From Sphingomonas sp. R-74633 (GTDB lineage Bacteria; Pseudomonadota; Alphaproteobacteria; Sphingomonadales; Sphingomonadaceae): a stretch of DNA of 64,000 bases. The stretch is taken from NCBI RefSeq assembly GCF_013416555.1, contig NZ_JACCFG010000005.1:248001-312000 (forward strand). Direction: 5' to 3'. The notes under the pieces are model-generated. The model saw only the letters and a list, made by a program, of their open reading frames with translations. It searched no databases and was not told the origin of the DNA. The number at the start of each line of letters is the position of its first letter. Positions within the stretch are counted from its first letter, which is position 1. Made by a program: the position numbers and the translations under genes. Of this stretch, positions 8,002-17,799 are shown piece by piece.

Positions 8002-8978
8002 TGCTCAAGCAGGAACTCGAAGACGGCCAGACCAGTCTCGCCGATCCGCATTTCCGCGCCGATGTGCTGAGCGGCCTTGAGGCGCGCCCGCGCGCCATCC
8101 CCGCACGCTGGTTCTATGATCGCCGCGGCTCCGAGCTGTTCGAGGAGATCACCCAGCTCCCCGAATATTACCCGACCCGCACCGAGACCGAGCTGCTTCG
8201 CCAGACCGGCCCCGAGCTGGGTGCGCTGGCGGCGCGCGGCGCGGCGGTGGTCGAGTTCGGCTCGGGCTCCTCGGTCAAGACGCCCTTGCTGCTGCGTGCC
8301 ATCGATCCCGCGGCCTATGTGCCGATCGACATTTCGGGCGATTTCCTCCGCCAGTCCGCCGCCGAGCTCGGCCAGGCGTTTCCGGGACTGCCGGTCTATC
8401 CGGTCGAGGCCAATTTCCTGCGGCCGGTGCCGCTCCCCGAGCAGGTCGCGACCATGCCCAAGCTTGGCTTCTTCCCCGGTTCGACGATCGGCAACATGCA
8501 GGCCTATCACGCGGTCAACCTGCTCCGCGCGATGCGCGACTGGCTGGGTGAGGGCGCGCGGCTGCTGATCGGGATGGACCGGATCAAGGCGCCGGAAGTA
8601 CTCGTCCCCGCCTATGACGATGCGCAGGGCGTCACTGCGGCGTTCAACCTCAATTTGCTCGAGCGGATCAACCGTGAGCTTGGCGGCACGATTCCCGTCG
8701 AGGCCTTCCGCCATGTCGCCTTGTGGAACGACGATGCCGCGCGGATCGAGATGCATCTCGAGGCGGTGCGCGACATGGAATTCACGGTCGACGGCCGCCC
8801 CTTCGCGATGGCAGCCGGCGAGACGATCCACACCGAGAACAGCCACAAATATGGCCGCAACGGCGCCCGCCAGTTGCTGCGCGCCGGCGGCTGGACACCG
8901 CTCGAGGAATGGACCGACGAGAATGACTGGTTCGCGCTGATCCTCTGCGAAGCCCAGCCGCTGCGCATGGCGCCTTAA
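8001..8978 (+). CDS. egtD: L-histidine N-alpha-methyltransferase EgtD
   Basis: 325 aa. SAM-dependent trimethylation of histidine to hercynine, the first step of ergothioneine synthesis. Family blocks seen: ARWFYDRRGSELFEEITQLPEYYPTRTE, the SAM site VVEFGSGSSVKTPLLL, FFPGSTIGNM, and the C-terminal EMHLEAVRDMEF and IHTENSHKYG. It directly follows egtB. No egtA, egtC or egtE is present, so this is the compact two-gene form. Confidence 0.95.
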   Translation: MLKQELEDGQTSLADPHFRADVLSGLEARPRAIPARWFYDRRGSELFEEITQLPEYYPTRTETELLRQTGPELGALAARGAAVVEFGSGSSVKTPLLLRAIDPAAYVPIDISGDFLRQSAAELGQAFPGLPVYPVEANFLRPVPLPEQVATMPKLGFFPGSTIGNMQAYHAVNLLRAMRDWLGEGARLLIGMDRIKAPEVLVPAYDDAQGVTAAFNLNLLERINRELGGTIPVEAFRHVALWNDDAARIEMHLEAVRDMEFTVDGRPFAMAAGETIHTENSHKYGRNGARQLLRAGGWTPLEEWTDENDWFALILCEAQPLRMAP

Positions 8979-9023
8979 GGCATGGTGCTATTGGGGAAGG
9001 CGGTTGATTGTGCACCATCTTGT

Positions 9024-9119
9024 TCCCCGGCGAAGGCCGAGGCCCAGTATCGGTGAACTCCGCGAGGTGCGCCAACCCCTCGAATGACATTGCAGCTGGG
9101 CCCCGGCCTTCGCCGGGGA
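9024..9119. repeat. Dispersed inverted repeat, family R3 copy a
   Basis: Arms 9024-9047 and 9096-9119 are reverse complements (one mismatch) built on TCCCCGGCGAAGGCC. Each arm also folds on itself. The centre shares CTCGAAtGACATtGCA with copy b at 38947-39042. It lies between the converging egtD and yhhQ genes and could terminate both. Confidence 0.85.
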
Positions 9120-9156
9120 GCACCTTAGGCGCTAGGGCTGCTTATCTGCCCCGGCC

Positions 9157-9834
9157 TCAGTTCAGCCCGCGGCGTCCGTCCAGCGACCGGCCGATGGCGA
9201 CGAAGAAGTAGATCAGCGCCGGGACGAGCACGATGCTCAGCACCACCTTGCTCAGCATCTGGCCGACCAGCAGTTCGCCGATCGGGAACACGCCGTAAAA
9301 GGCGACCGAGACGAAGATCAGCGTATCGGCGATCTGGCTCAGCACCGAGGCGATCGCGGCGCGCAGCCACAACAGCCGCCCGCCGCCGCTCTTGAGCGCG
9401 GAGAAGATGGTGACGTTGAGGATCTGCGAGATGCCATAGGCGATGATCCCGCCCAGCCAGATGCGCGGCGTGCCGCTCATCATCATCTCGAAGGCGTGCA
9501 GCCGGTCGGGCGCCATGCTTGGCGAGGCGGGCAGCTGGAGGACAAGGTAGGAGAGCAGTACCGAGGTGACCAGCGGCACGAAGCCGAACAGCACCAGCCG
9601 CCGCGCCGTGTCCGGCCCGTGCAGTTCGGCAACAGCGCTCGACACCGAGACGAGCAGCAGGAAGGCGAAGATCCCCGCTTCCACCGCGAGCGGGCCCACG
9701 CCGACCAGGGTGCCGAGCTGCGAGATCGGGCCGAGCGCGACCTGCTTGTTGCCCAGAACGCCGGCGATGCAGACCATGCCGCCATAGAAGATCGACAGGA
9801 AGAAGAGCGAACGCGGGATGCGGATAGTGTCCAT
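9157..9834 (-). CDS. VUT/YhhQ family queuosine-precursor transporter
   Basis: 225 aa with about six transmembrane segments. VUT-family motifs include the N-terminal GNKQVALG, VAELHGPDTARR, IWLGGIIAYGISQILNVTIFSALK and SQIADTLIFVSVAFYGVFP. YhhQ proteins import preQ0/preQ1 for queuosine. gluQ, which modifies queuosine-containing tRNA, is in the same window, but queuosine synthesis genes were not seen. The start is the ATG at 9834. The SOS-type element at 9895-9909 lies 61 bp upstream and could affect it. Confidence 0.87.
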   Translation of the reverse strand: MDTIRIPRSLFFLSIFYGGMVCIAGVLGNKQVALGPISQLGTLVGVGPLAVEAGIFAFLLLVSVSSAVAELHGPDTARRLVLFGFVPLVTSVLLSYLVLQLPASPSMAPDRLHAFEMMMSGTPRIWLGGIIAYGISQILNVTIFSALKSGGGRLLWLRAAIASVLSQIADTLIFVSVAFYGVFPIGELLVGQMLSKVVLSIVLVPALIYFFVAIGRSLDGRRGLN

Positions 9835-9886
9835 CCCGGGACGCTAGCGGGAAATGCCTGCGCTGCAAGTCCTTGGCAGTTTCTGC

Positions 9887-9915
9887 TTGACATTGTTCTC
9901 TATATGTTCTATTCG
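9887..9915 (+). promoter_or_regulatory. SOS-type promoter: TTGACA-N17-TATTCG enclosing a LexA box
   Basis: A -35 hexamer TTGACA (9887-9892) is 17 bases from TATTCG (9910-9915). The spacer holds GTTCTCTATATGTTC (9895-9909), an exact match to the alphaproteobacterial LexA operator GTTC-N7-GTTC. Such placement would give repression by occlusion. Reading rightward, the first recognised gene is the nucleoside transporter at 10155; no repair gene follows. Confidence 0.65.
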
Positions 9916-10154
9916 GGTCGACGAAGCTTCGAACCTTTCCATCCTTTTCTCCCCCCTGCCGGCTGACCTCGCCGGGCGGGACCGCGGAGCGTTCGCCTGC
10001 GCGTGCGGGGGCGCGATCATGCGCAAGGATGTTGTGACTTTCGGGACTTTCCGCAGGCCGGCGCTTGCGGGGAACGGAGTCGGCTGCCTCTGGCCATGCG
10101 GTATCGAGCGTGTATGTTGAGAGGCTTGGGCGTTTGCCTTGGGGGTATGGGCAG
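9916..10154. other. Gap between the SOS-type promoter and the nucleoside transporter
   Basis: Together with the promoter this makes a 320-bp gene-free stretch (9835-10154). It contains a repeat-like segment at 10030-10053 (GTGACTTTCGGGACTTTCC) that matches, in reverse, 50589-50611. A 33-codon frame starts at ATG 10019 and ends at 10120, but nothing shows that it is a gene. No RNA gene is recognised. Confidence 0.5.
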
Positions 10155-11450
10155 TTGAATCAGTTTCCGATCGGCATTTTCGGCGTGGTTGCGATCCTTG
10201 CGATCGCCTTCCTGTTCTCGTCGAACAAGCGCGGGATCAATCTGCGCGTCGTCGGCGCGGCCTTTGTCCTTCAGGCGGGCATCGCGGCGCTGGTGCTGCG
10301 CACGAGCTGGGGCCAGGCGATGCTGCACACGCTTTCGGGCGGTGTCTCGGCGCTGCTCGGCTATGCCGGTGCCGGCACTGCCTTCCTGTTCGGCCCGCTC
10401 GCCAAGCCCGAGCTTGGCGGCCAGAGCTTCGCGATCGCCGCGCTGCCGGTGATCATCTTCTTCGCTGCGCTCGTCTCGATCCTTTATCATCTCGGCATCA
10501 TGCAGTTCGTGATCCGCTGGATCGGCGGAGCGATCGAGAAGGTCGTCGGCACCACCAAGGTCGAATCGCTGTGCGCGGCCGCCAACATCTTCGTCGGCCA
10601 GAGCGAATCGCCGCTGGTCATCCGTCCCTATCTCGCCCGGCTCACGCCCTCGCAGCTCTTCGCGGTGATGAGCGTCGGCATGGCCGGCGTCGCCGGCACG
10701 ATCCTCGCCGCCTATGCCAGTCTGCTCGGCCCGGCTTCGCTGCCGTATCTGCTCGCGGCTTCGTTCATGGCAGCGCCCGGCGGATTGCTGATGGCCAAGA
10801 TCATCATGCCTGACGATCTGGTGAAGGACGGCGAGCTGCCGCTCGGCGACAATGTCGAGGATGAGGCGATCAAGGTCGCCGAAGCCGATGTCGAGGAAGA
10901 GCGCGCGGCGAACATCATCATGGCCGCTGCGTCGGGCGCCTCGACCGGCGTCAAGATCGCCGTCGCGGTCGGCGCGATGGTGCTCGCTTTCGTCGCGCTG
11001 GTCGCGCTCGCCAACGGCCTGCTCGCAGGGGCGGGCAACTGGATCTACGATCTGAGCGGCCATGCCGCCTGGGCCGGGTTCCTGCAGAATCTCAGCTTCC
11101 AGAAGATCATCGGCACGATCTTCGCGCCGGTCATGTATCTGCTCGGCATCTCCTGGCACGAGGCGACCGCAGCGGGCGGTCTGTTCGGCACCAAGGTCGT
11201 GCTCAACGAGTTCGTCGCCTTTATCGATCTCGGTGCGATGACCGATCTCGCGCCGCGCACGCGTGCGATCATCACCTTTGCGCTGTGCGGCTTCGCCAAT
11301 TTCAGCTCGATCGCGATCCAGATGGCGGCCACCGGCAGCCTCGCGCCCAACCAGCGCCCGATGATCGCCAAGCTCGGTCTGCGCGCGCTGCTCGCGGGCA
11401 GCCTGGCGAACCTGATGAGTGCGGCGTTGGCGGGGCTGCTGCTCCCCTGA
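10155..11450 (+). CDS. Concentrative nucleoside transporter (CNT/NupC family)
   Basis: 431 aa from the TTG at 10155, an inner-membrane cation-coupled nucleoside importer. Family blocks: FVGQSESPLVIRPYL, MSVGMAGVAGTILAAYASLLG, LPYLLAASFMAAPGGLLMAKI, and the C-terminal FGTKVVLNEFVAFIDL and FALCGFANFSSIAIQ. About ten hydrophobic segments are visible. The open frame begins at 10065, but residues before 10155 lack homology and family proteins begin a few residues before the first membrane span, as here. The start is uncertain by a few codons. Confidence 0.9.
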   Translation: MNQFPIGIFGVVAILAIAFLFSSNKRGINLRVVGAAFVLQAGIAALVLRTSWGQAMLHTLSGGVSALLGYAGAGTAFLFGPLAKPELGGQSFAIAALPVIIFFAALVSILYHLGIMQFVIRWIGGAIEKVVGTTKVESLCAAANIFVGQSESPLVIRPYLARLTPSQLFAVMSVGMAGVAGTILAAYASLLGPASLPYLLAASFMAAPGGLLMAKIIMPDDLVKDGELPLGDNVEDEAIKVAEADVEEERAANIIMAAASGASTGVKIAVAVGAMVLAFVALVALANGLLAGAGNWIYDLSGHAAWAGFLQNLSFQKIIGTIFAPVMYLLGISWHEATAAGGLFGTKVVLNEFVAFIDLGAMTDLAPRTRAIITFALCGFANFSSIAIQMAATGSLAPNQRPMIAKLGLRALLAGSLANLMSAALAGLLLP

Positions 11451-11669
11451 TCATTTTCGGGCCGCCCGTTAACCTTTTGGATACCGGACGGCCCGTAAAA
11501 TCTTCGTAACGTTGCAGGAACGACGCTGCGCCGGGGGGCGCGCCGATCCTGCCGAGAATAATCGACATCGGATGGAGAGCGGGTCGCGCGCCATCGAAAA
11601 CTCATCCCGCGGTTTTGCCGCGGATGCGGTTGTCGTTGTGCGCTCTCCGGGGATTTTCTGGAGTAACGC

Positions 11670-12563
11670 GTGACCAATTTGATTCCATTTTCGGGCTCGG
11701 GCCCCCGCCCGCCGCTGCGTATCCTGCGGCAACCCCCACCCACGCCGGGTGAAGAGGCGCTCAGCCGGGTGCGCGATTGCCTGGCGCTCGCCTTTCAGCC
11801 GGTGCGTCCGGGCGTGGAACGGTCAGCCGGCCATTTACCACGCCTCGTAGCACCCACGAAACGTGCCGGAAATCCGGCGGCGGCATATGACCCCAAGGTC
11901 ATTCTCACGCCGCCGGAGGACGCTATCCGCACCGAAATCTCCTTCCAGCCTGAAGTGCCTGTCATGGACCGCCGCAATGACGATCGTTCGAAGATTTCGG
12001 TCTATCGCTCGGCGATGCTCCGATGGTCGGGCTTCGAGGCGCTGTGCCTGATCCGCAACATCTCGCCCGGCGGGCTGATGGGCAAGCTCCACACCAGCCT
12101 GGCCCCCGGCGAGCCGGTGCAGGTCGAGATCCGCTCGGGCCACGAGATTTCGGGCCGGGTCGCCTGGTCGGACGACGGCATGGTCGGCGTGCAGTTCGAT
12201 GAACGGATCGACGTGCTCGAGGTGCTCCACGCCCCGATCCATGGCGAGCCGGGCCTCACCCAGCGCATGCCGCGGCTGCGCATCGCCTGCCCGGTGTGCC
12301 TGCATGCCGAGGGGGTGCGCCAGTCGCTCACCCTGGTCGACGTGTCGCAGGGGGGTGCCAAGATCGAGACCGATCTGCTGCGCGAAGGCGATGAAGTGAC
12401 GCTCGGCATCCGCGGGCTCGATCCGCACCGCGGCGTCGTGCGCTGGGCGCATAGCGGGCGGGCGGGGATCGCCTTTCTCGCGGCGATCCCGTTCGACACG
12501 CTGGCCAAATGGGCGCTCGACCGCCAGGCCGAGTTCGCCGCCCAGGATCGTGCCGGCGCCTAG
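11670..12563 (+). CDS. Tandem PilZ-domain protein
   Basis: 297 aa. Two PilZ-like beta-barrel domains. The first (about 99-185) has RNDDR (RxxxR) and NISPGG (NxSxxG), the residues that bind c-di-GMP. The second (about 195-280) keeps DVSQGG but its Arg cluster RMPRLR is not a clean RxxxR, so it may not bind. The first ~98 residues are Pro/Arg-rich and unrecognised. The GTG at 11670 has GGAG six bases upstream; an ATG at 11964, just before the RxxxR motif, is the alternative. It converges on the next gene with a 4-base overlap. Output is unknown. Confidence 0.75.
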   Translation: MTNLIPFSGSGPRPPLRILRQPPPTPGEEALSRVRDCLALAFQPVRPGVERSAGHLPRLVAPTKRAGNPAAAYDPKVILTPPEDAIRTEISFQPEVPVMDRRNDDRSKISVYRSAMLRWSGFEALCLIRNISPGGLMGKLHTSLAPGEPVQVEIRSGHEISGRVAWSDDGMVGVQFDERIDVLEVLHAPIHGEPGLTQRMPRLRIACPVCLHAEGVRQSLTLVDVSQGGAKIETDLLREGDEVTLGIRGLDPHRGVVRWAHSGRAGIAFLAAIPFDTLAKWALDRQAEFAAQDRAGA

Positions 12564-13429
12564 CGCGTCGGCACGGGCTCGGCGCCGGTATAGTCGTAGA
12601 AGCCGCGCTTGGTCTTGCGACCGTACCAGCCGGCCTCGACATATTTCACCAGCAGGGGCGCCGGGCGGAACTTCGGATCGCCGGTGCCCTCGAACAGTAC
12701 GCGGGTGATCTCGAGGCAGGTGTCGAGCCCGATAAAGTCGGCCAGGGTGAACGGCCCCATCGGATGGTTGAGGCCGAGCTGGCAGGCGGCGTCGATGTCC
12801 GGGATCGTCGCCACGCCCTCGCCGAGCGCGAAGCACGCCTCGTTGAGCATCGGCATCAGCACGCGGTTGACGATGAAGCCCGGGGCGTCGTTGGCATGGA
12901 CGATGCGCTTGCCGAGCGACTGGCCGAACTTCTCGACCGCGGCGACGGTGGCGTCCGAGGTGGCGAGGCCGCGGATCAGTTCGATCAGGCCCATCACCGG
13001 AACGGGGTTGAAGAAGTGCACCCCCATGAAGCGGGCCGGATCGGGCGAGGCCTGGGCGAGGCGCGTGATCGGGATCGACGAGGTGTTGCTCGCCAGGATC
13101 ACGTCCTTGCCGAGCACCTTGCCGACGCTCTCGAAGATCTGGCGCTTGATCGCTTCCCGCTCGGTCGCCGCCTCGATGACGAGGTCGCAGGGCGCGAAGC
13201 TGTCGGTGCCGGCGACGCAGGCGATGTTGGCCAGCGCTGCGTCGGCATCGGCGGAGCTGATCTTCTCCTTCTCGACCGCCCGGGCGAGCTGCTTGGCGAT
13301 GCCTGCCTTGCCCGCTTCGGCGCGCGCCTGATCGACGTCCGAGAGCAGCACGGCATAGCCCACCTGGGCCGAAACCTGCGCGATGCCCGCGCCCATCTGC
13401 CCCGCACCGATCACGCCAACCGTCTTCAT
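12560..13429 (-). CDS. 3-hydroxybutyryl-CoA dehydrogenase
   Basis: 289 aa, NAD-dependent oxidation of (S)-3-hydroxyacyl-CoA. N-terminal Rossmann motif [14 protein letters not shown], then [24 protein letters not shown], and the active-site His in [17 protein letters not shown]-terminal helical domain with [20 protein letters not shown] and the family ending KRGFYDYTG. It may work in fatty-acid or butyrate oxidation. It is not the reductase of the PHA cycle; that is phaB at 57390. Confidence 0.94.
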   Translation of the reverse strand: MKTVGVIGAGQMGAGIAQVSAQVGYAVLLSDVDQARAEAGKAGIAKQLARAVEKEKISSADADAALANIACVAGTDSFAPCDLVIEAATEREAIKRQIFESVGKVLGKDVILASNTSSIPITRLAQASPDPARFMGVHFFNPVPVMGLIELIRGLATSDATVAAVEKFGQSLGKRIVHANDAPGFIVNRVLMPMLNEACFALGEGVATIPDIDAACQLGLNHPMGPFTLADFIGLDTCLEITRVLFEGTGDPKFRPAPLLVKYVEAGWYGRKTKRGFYDYTGAEPVPTR

Positions 13430-13490
13430 GCCGTCTCTCCTTCGCGGTCGCTCCTATCGATTCGCACGGCGATCGGCTAGGCTTGCCGCC

Positions 13491-14480
13491 ATGCTGCTCC
13501 TCGCTCTCCTCCTCACCGCCCAAGCCGCGCAAGATGGTCCCGAAAAGCTCTACGGCGACTGGGTCGTCGCCTGCGACAATCTGCACGGCTGCGAGATGAC
13601 CTCGCTCTGGCCCGGCGACGACGTCATCCCCGAGGATGGTTCGGGCTATGATGCAAGCATGTCCGTGGCCCGCGAGGCCGGGCCAGCGGGCGGGTTCACC
13701 GTCGAGGTCTGGCCTGCCGGCAAGCTGAGCGGCAAGGTAACCGTCAGGATTGACGAGACCGCGATCGCGACGGCGACGGCGGGCGCCGACAGCGTGACCT
13801 TCAAGGGCGCCGATGCTGCCCGGATCGCCGCCGCCATGCCGGGTGGCAAGCAGCTGGCCCTGGTCGACGGCGCCGGCAAGGTCACCGGGCGGATTTCGCT
13901 TGCCGGCTCCTCAGCGTCACTGCGCCATATCGACGCCGACCAGGGCCGCGCCGGCACGGTGACGGCGGTGGTCGCCAAGGGGGGCAAGCCTGCCAGTGCA
14001 GTGCCCGCCGCCAAGGCACCCGAGCGGATTGCCGCGCTGCGCCCCTCGGGCACCGCGGCCAGCGTCTCCAAGGCAATGCGCGCCAGCATGGAGAAGCAGA
14101 GCGATTGCGAAGGGCTGTACGACGGCGCCGAGAGCGTGCCCGAGGTCGAGACCTATGCGCTGGGCGGCGGCAAGACGCTGGCGCTGCTCCCATGCGGTGC
14201 GGGGGCCTATAATTACAGCACCGTCGCCTTCATCGTGGCGGGTGGCAAGGTGGAGCGCGCCGATGTCGATGGCGGCGACGAGATGCTGACCAATGCCGGC
14301 TTCGATAACGGGGTGCTTTCGAGCTATGCCAAGGGGCGCGGCGTCGGCGATTGCGGCGACAGTGCGCGCTATGTCTGGGACGGCAAGGGCTTCCGCATGA
14401 CCGAGGCGCGCGAGATGAGCGAATGCCGGGGCTCGAACAACTGGCTTGCTACTTACCGCGCTACCCCGGTCTTCCGCTGA
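13491..14480 (+). CDS. DUF1176 domain protein, secreted
   Basis: 329 aa with a short signal peptide ([14 protein letters not shown]). The mature part starts with [20 protein letters not shown], the typical DUF1176 opening with two Cys, and ends with the Cys-bearing [32 protein letters not shown]. The function of this periplasmic family is unknown. The ATG at 13491 is chosen because the upstream part of the frame overlaps the divergent dehydrogenase promoter. Confidence 0.87.
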   Translation: MLLLALLLTAQAAQDGPEKLYGDWVVACDNLHGCEMTSLWPGDDVIPEDGSGYDASMSVAREAGPAGGFTVEVWPAGKLSGKVTVRIDETAIATATAGADSVTFKGADAARIAAAMPGGKQLALVDGAGKVTGRISLAGSSASLRHIDADQGRAGTVTAVVAKGGKPASAVPAAKAPERIAALRPSGTAASVSKAMRASMEKQSDCEGLYDGAESVPEVETYALGGGKTLALLPCGAGAYNYSTVAFIVAGGKVERADVDGGDEMLTNAGFDNGVLSSYAKGRGVGDCGDSARYVWDGKGFRMTEAREMSECRGSNNWLATYRATPVFR

Positions 14481-14520
14481 CAAAGTTGCGGGACGGGCGC
14501 GTCGGCCCTATGGGGCCGCC

Positions 14521-15417
14521 ATGACCAACGCCCCCGATCCCGCGCTGCTTGCCAAGGCCGAAACGCTCACCGAGGCGCTGCCCTATCTGCAGCGCTATGC
14601 CGGGGCGACCTTCGTCGTGAAATATGGCGGCCACGCGATGGGCGATCCCGAGCTGCAGCGCGACTTCGCCGAGGACGTGGTGCTGCTCAAGGCAGTCGGC
14701 ATCAATCCGATCGTCGTCCATGGCGGCGGGCCGCAGATCGGCGCGATGCTCAAGCGCCTCGGCGTCGAATCGAACTTCGTTGGCGGGCTGCGCGTTACCG
14801 ATGCCGAGACCGCGAAGATCGCCGAGATGGTCCTCGCCGGATCGATCAACAAGGAGATCGTCAGCTGGATCGGCGCCGCGGGCGGCCGGGCTGTCGGCAT
14901 CTCGGGCAAGGACGCCGGGCTGGTCACCGCCGAGAAGGTGACGGGTCGCGAAGCCGATCCGCTCCAGGGTATCGAGCGCCATGTCGACCTGGGCTTTGTC
15001 GGCGAGCCGACCGCGGTGAACCCGGCGATCCTCCACTCGCTGGCGGCGCAGGACTTCATCCCGGTGGTCGCGCCGATCGCGCTCGGCGCGGACGGGCATA
15101 CCTACAACATCAACGCCGACACGATGGCCGGTGCGATCGCCGCCGCGATCGGAGCGTCGCGCTTCTTCCTGCTGACCGACGTGGCGGGCGTGCTCGACAA
15201 GTCGGGCGAACTGGTGACCGACCTCAATCCCGACAGCGTCGCCGCGCTCAAGGCCGACGGCACGATCAAGGGCGGCATGATCCCCAAGGTCGAAACCTGC
15301 GTGCACGCGGTGCAGGCCGGGGTCGACGCCGCGGTGATCCTCGACGGGCGCATCCCGCACGCGATGCTGCTCGAGATCTTCACCCGGCAGGGCGCGGGCA
15401 CTTTGGTCCACGCCTGA
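14521..15417 (+). CDS. argB: Acetylglutamate kinase
   Basis: 298 aa, second step of arginine synthesis: ATP-dependent phosphorylation of N-acetylglutamate. Motifs: [11 protein letters not shown] (catalytic Lys and Gly-rich loop), [44 protein letters not shown] and [15 protein letters not shown]. Start is the ATG at 14521. No other arginine gene is adjacent. Confidence 0.96.
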   Translation: MTNAPDPALLAKAETLTEALPYLQRYAGATFVVKYGGHAMGDPELQRDFAEDVVLLKAVGINPIVVHGGGPQIGAMLKRLGVESNFVGGLRVTDAETAKIAEMVLAGSINKEIVSWIGAAGGRAVGISGKDAGLVTAEKVTGREADPLQGIERHVDLGFVGEPTAVNPAILHSLAAQDFIPVVAPIALGADGHTYNINADTMAGAIAAAIGASRFFLLTDVAGVLDKSGELVTDLNPDSVAALKADGTIKGGMIPKVETCVHAVQAGVDAAVILDGRIPHAMLLEIFTRQGAGTLVHA

Positions 15418-15604
15418 TCCAACATCGGCGCGGCGCCGACTCGGCCGGGTGCCGCCCAAACTTCACGAAACTCGCGCACTGCCGGCATGGATCGCGCGTG
15501 AAATTCGGGGCTTCGCGCAATCGGATTGCGGGGGGCTGATCCTATCTTTCCAACAGCGTCAAAGAGCGGCGAGGCCGAAGCCCGGCCGCGCCAGCCCAGC
15601 AGGC

Positions 15605-15622
15605 GAAATCCTACATTGCAAG
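15605..15622. repeat. Short dispersed motif GAAATCCTACATTGcAAG (R5 fragment)
   Basis: Sequence matches 50706-50723 in 17 of 18 bases. It lies in the 282-bp gap between argB and yggT, which otherwise holds no gene. It probably marks a remnant of a dispersed intergenic element; function is unknown. Confidence 0.5.
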
Positions 15623-15699
15623 CGCCCGCGGGCGCCGGGCTTGTTGCGGGCGTCCGCATTCCCTAATCTTGAGGGCAAGAACCCCTCGCGGAGATCGCC

Positions 15700-16014
15700 T
15701 TGAACACCTTTCTGCTCATGATCCTCCAGATCGCCCAGTTCCTGCTGTGGCTGCTGTGGATCGTCATCATCGCGCAGGCGATCTTCTCCTGGCTGCTCGC
15801 GTTCAACGTGATCAACCTCTACAACGAGTTCGTCCGCTCGATCTGGAACGCGCTCGACAAGATCACCGGGCCGATCTACCGGCCGATCCGCAGGCTGATG
15901 CCCGATTTCGGTGCGCTCGACCTGACGCCGCTGGTGGTGATCATCATCATCTACGTCATCGACCGCTTCGTGCTGAGCACATTGATCGCGCAAGTCGCGG
16001 CGACAACCTACTAG
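15700..16014 (+). CDS. YggT family membrane protein
   Basis: 104 aa from a TTG start (CGGAGA lies upstream). Two membrane segments (about 3-30 and 75-97) flank the conserved YNEFVRSIWNALDKITGPIYRPIRRLMPDFGALDLTP block of YggT (family signature split around PIYRPIRR). It opens a tightly spaced run yggT-DUF167-folD-NTF2-like-marC. YggT next to a DUF167 gene is a recurrent arrangement; its role in envelope or division processes is not settled. Confidence 0.9.
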   Translation: MNTFLLMILQIAQFLLWLLWIVIIAQAIFSWLLAFNVINLYNEFVRSIWNALDKITGPIYRPIRRLMPDFGALDLTPLVVIIIIYVIDRFVLSTLIAQVAATTY

Positions 16015-16020
16015 CCCGTC

Positions 16021-16329
16021 ATGCCGGCCTGGCGGCGCATCGCGGACGGCGTGGAGATCGCGGTCCGCGTGACGCCGCGGGCTTCCCGCGATGGTTTTGC
16101 CGCAGGCACTGAAGACCATTTCGCCGCCCGACTCGCCGCGCCGCCGGTGGAGGGGGCGGCCAATGCGGCGCTGGTGCCGCTGGTCGCCGTGACCTTCGGC
16201 GTGGCGAAGCGTGCCGTGACGTTGATCGCGGGCGAGACCAGCCGGCTCAAGCGACTTCGTGTCACCGGCGACCCCACAGCGCTGGAAGAGATCGCGCAAC
16301 ACCTCTATGGCGGGGCGCATGACGGCTGA
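16021..16329 (+). CDS. DUF167 (YggU) family protein
   Basis: 102 aa. Core [31 protein letters not shown] and [18 protein letters not shown] are the conserved blocks of UPF0235/YggU, a small alpha/beta protein of unknown role. It begins 6 bases after yggT and overlaps folD by 11 bases. Confidence 0.9.
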   Translation: MPAWRRIADGVEIAVRVTPRASRDGFAAGTEDHFAARLAAPPVEGAANAALVPLVAVTFGVAKRAVTLIAGETSRLKRLRVTGDPTALEEIAQHLYGGAHDG

Positions 16330-17194
16330 GATCATCGATGGCAAGGCGTTCGCCGCGGGGCTGCGTGCCCGCGTGGGCGAACTGGTTCCCGCATTCCAGG
16401 CGGCGGCAGGGCGCGCGCCCGGGCTGGCCGTGGTGCTGGTCGGCGAGGATCCCGCCTCGTCGGTCTATGTCCGCTCCAAGGGCAAGATGACGCGCGAAGC
16501 CGGGATGGAGAGCTTCGAACACAAGCTCGGCGCCGACACCACCGAGGCGACGCTGATCGCGCTGGTCGACAAGCTCAATGCCGACCCGGCGGTGGACGGT
16601 ATCCTCGTTCAGCTGCCGCTGCCCGGCCATATCAGCGAGCAGGCGGTGCTCACCCGGATCGACCCGGACAAGGATGTCGACGGCTTCCACCCGGTCAATG
16701 CCGGGCGGCTGGCGACCGGGCTGCACGGCTTCGTGCCCTGCACGCCGCTCGGCTGCCTGATGCTGCTCGAAGACCGGCTGGGCGACCTGTCCGGGCTCGA
16801 CGCGGTGGTGATCGGCCGCTCGAACATCGTCGGCAAGCCGATGGCGGCGCTGCTGACCCGGGCGAGCGCGACGGTGACGCTCGTGCATTCGCGCACGCGC
16901 AACCTGCCGCATTATCTCAAGCATGCCGACATCGTCGTCGCGGCGGTGGGCCGCGCGCATTTCGTCAAGGGCGAATGGCTCAAGCCGGGCGCTTGCGTGA
17001 TCGACGTGGGCATCAACCGCACCGAGGACGGGCTGGTCGGCGATGTCGATTTCGACAGCGCGGCGAGCGTTGCCGGCGCAGTGACGCCGGTGCCCGGTGG
17101 CGTCGGGCCGATGACGATCGCCTGCCTGCTGCGCAACACGCTGGTCGCGGCGCACCGCAATGCCGGGGTGCCGCTGGAGAAGGGGACGATATGA
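16319..17194 (+). CDS. folD: Methylenetetrahydrofolate dehydrogenase/cyclohydrolase
   Basis: 291 aa, bifunctional enzyme of one-carbon metabolism interconverting 5,10-methylene- and 10-formyl-THF with NADP. Seen: [15 protein letters not shown] (Tyr and catalytic Lys), [46 protein letters not shown] and the C-terminal [19 protein letters not shown]. Start ATG 16319 lies within the end of the DUF167 gene; the stop overlaps the next start (ATGA). Confidence 0.96.
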   Translation: MTAEIIDGKAFAAGLRARVGELVPAFQAAAGRAPGLAVVLVGEDPASSVYVRSKGKMTREAGMESFEHKLGADTTEATLIALVDKLNADPAVDGILVQLPLPGHISEQAVLTRIDPDKDVDGFHPVNAGRLATGLHGFVPCTPLGCLMLLEDRLGDLSGLDAVVIGRSNIVGKPMAALLTRASATVTLVHSRTRNLPHYLKHADIVVAAVGRAHFVKGEWLKPGACVIDVGINRTEDGLVGDVDFDSAASVAGAVTPVPGGVGPMTIACLLRNTLVAAHRNAGVPLEKGTI

Positions 17195-17799
17195 TCCTGG
17201 CTGCGCTGATCCTCCAGGCGGCCGCGCCGCAAAGCGCGGTGGATGCCGAGCGCGCCTTTGCCGCGGCAGCGCAGGCCAAGGGCCAGTGGACCGCGTTCCG
17301 CGAGACCGCTGCACCCGACGCGGTGATGTTCCAGCCGGGGCCTGTGAAGGCGCTGGACTGGATGAAGGGCAAGGCCGACCCGCCCAAGGCCGTCGAATGG
17401 TGGCCGACCGAAAGCTATGTCTCGTGCGACGGCACGCTGGCGGTGAATACCGGGGGCTGGAAGCGGCCCAACGGCACCGTCGGCTATTTCACCACGGTGT
17501 GGCAGCGTCAGGCGGATGGCGGCTGGAAGTGGGTCATGGATCATGGCGATGTGACGAACGCGCCGCGTGAAAAGCCCCTGGAGCCGAAAATCGTGCGCGC
17601 GGTCTGCGGGGGAATCTATGTTCCCAGCGGTAACAATGACCGGATCAGCAAGGTCGGCTCAGGCCTGTCCAAAGATACTTCGCTGATCTGGAAGTGGACC
17701 GTGCGAGCCGATGGGAGCCGCGACTTTTCGGCAAATATCTGGAACGGCAACGGGATGACCCAGGTCGTCCATGACGTGGTAGCGGCGGAGACCCCATGA
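17191..17799 (+). CDS. Exported NTF2-like (SnoaL/DUF4440-type) protein
   Basis: 202 aa with a short hydrophobic N-terminus ([14 protein letters not shown]) suggesting export. Residues about 15-120 ([24 protein letters not shown]-type strand [26 protein letters not shown]) look like the cone-shaped NTF2 fold. The C-terminal ~70 residues are unrecognised. Translationally coupled to folD and marC by ATGA overlaps. No enzymatic function is proposed. Confidence 0.7.
   Translation: MILAALILQAAAPQSAVDAERAFAAAAQAKGQWTAFRETAAPDAVMFQPGPVKALDWMKGKADPPKAVEWWPTESYVSCDGTLAVNTGGWKRPNGTVGYFTTVWQRQADGGWKWVMDHGDVTNAPREKPLEPKIVRAVCGGIYVPSGNNDRISKVGSGLSKDTSLIWKWTVRADGSRDFSANIWNGNGMTQVVHDVVAAETP

Noticed and set aside
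10019..10120. 33-codon frame behind the SOS-type promoter
   Set aside because: Not called as a gene: weak ribosome binding site, contains a repeat motif, no homologue known. Kept only as a possibility in the findings.
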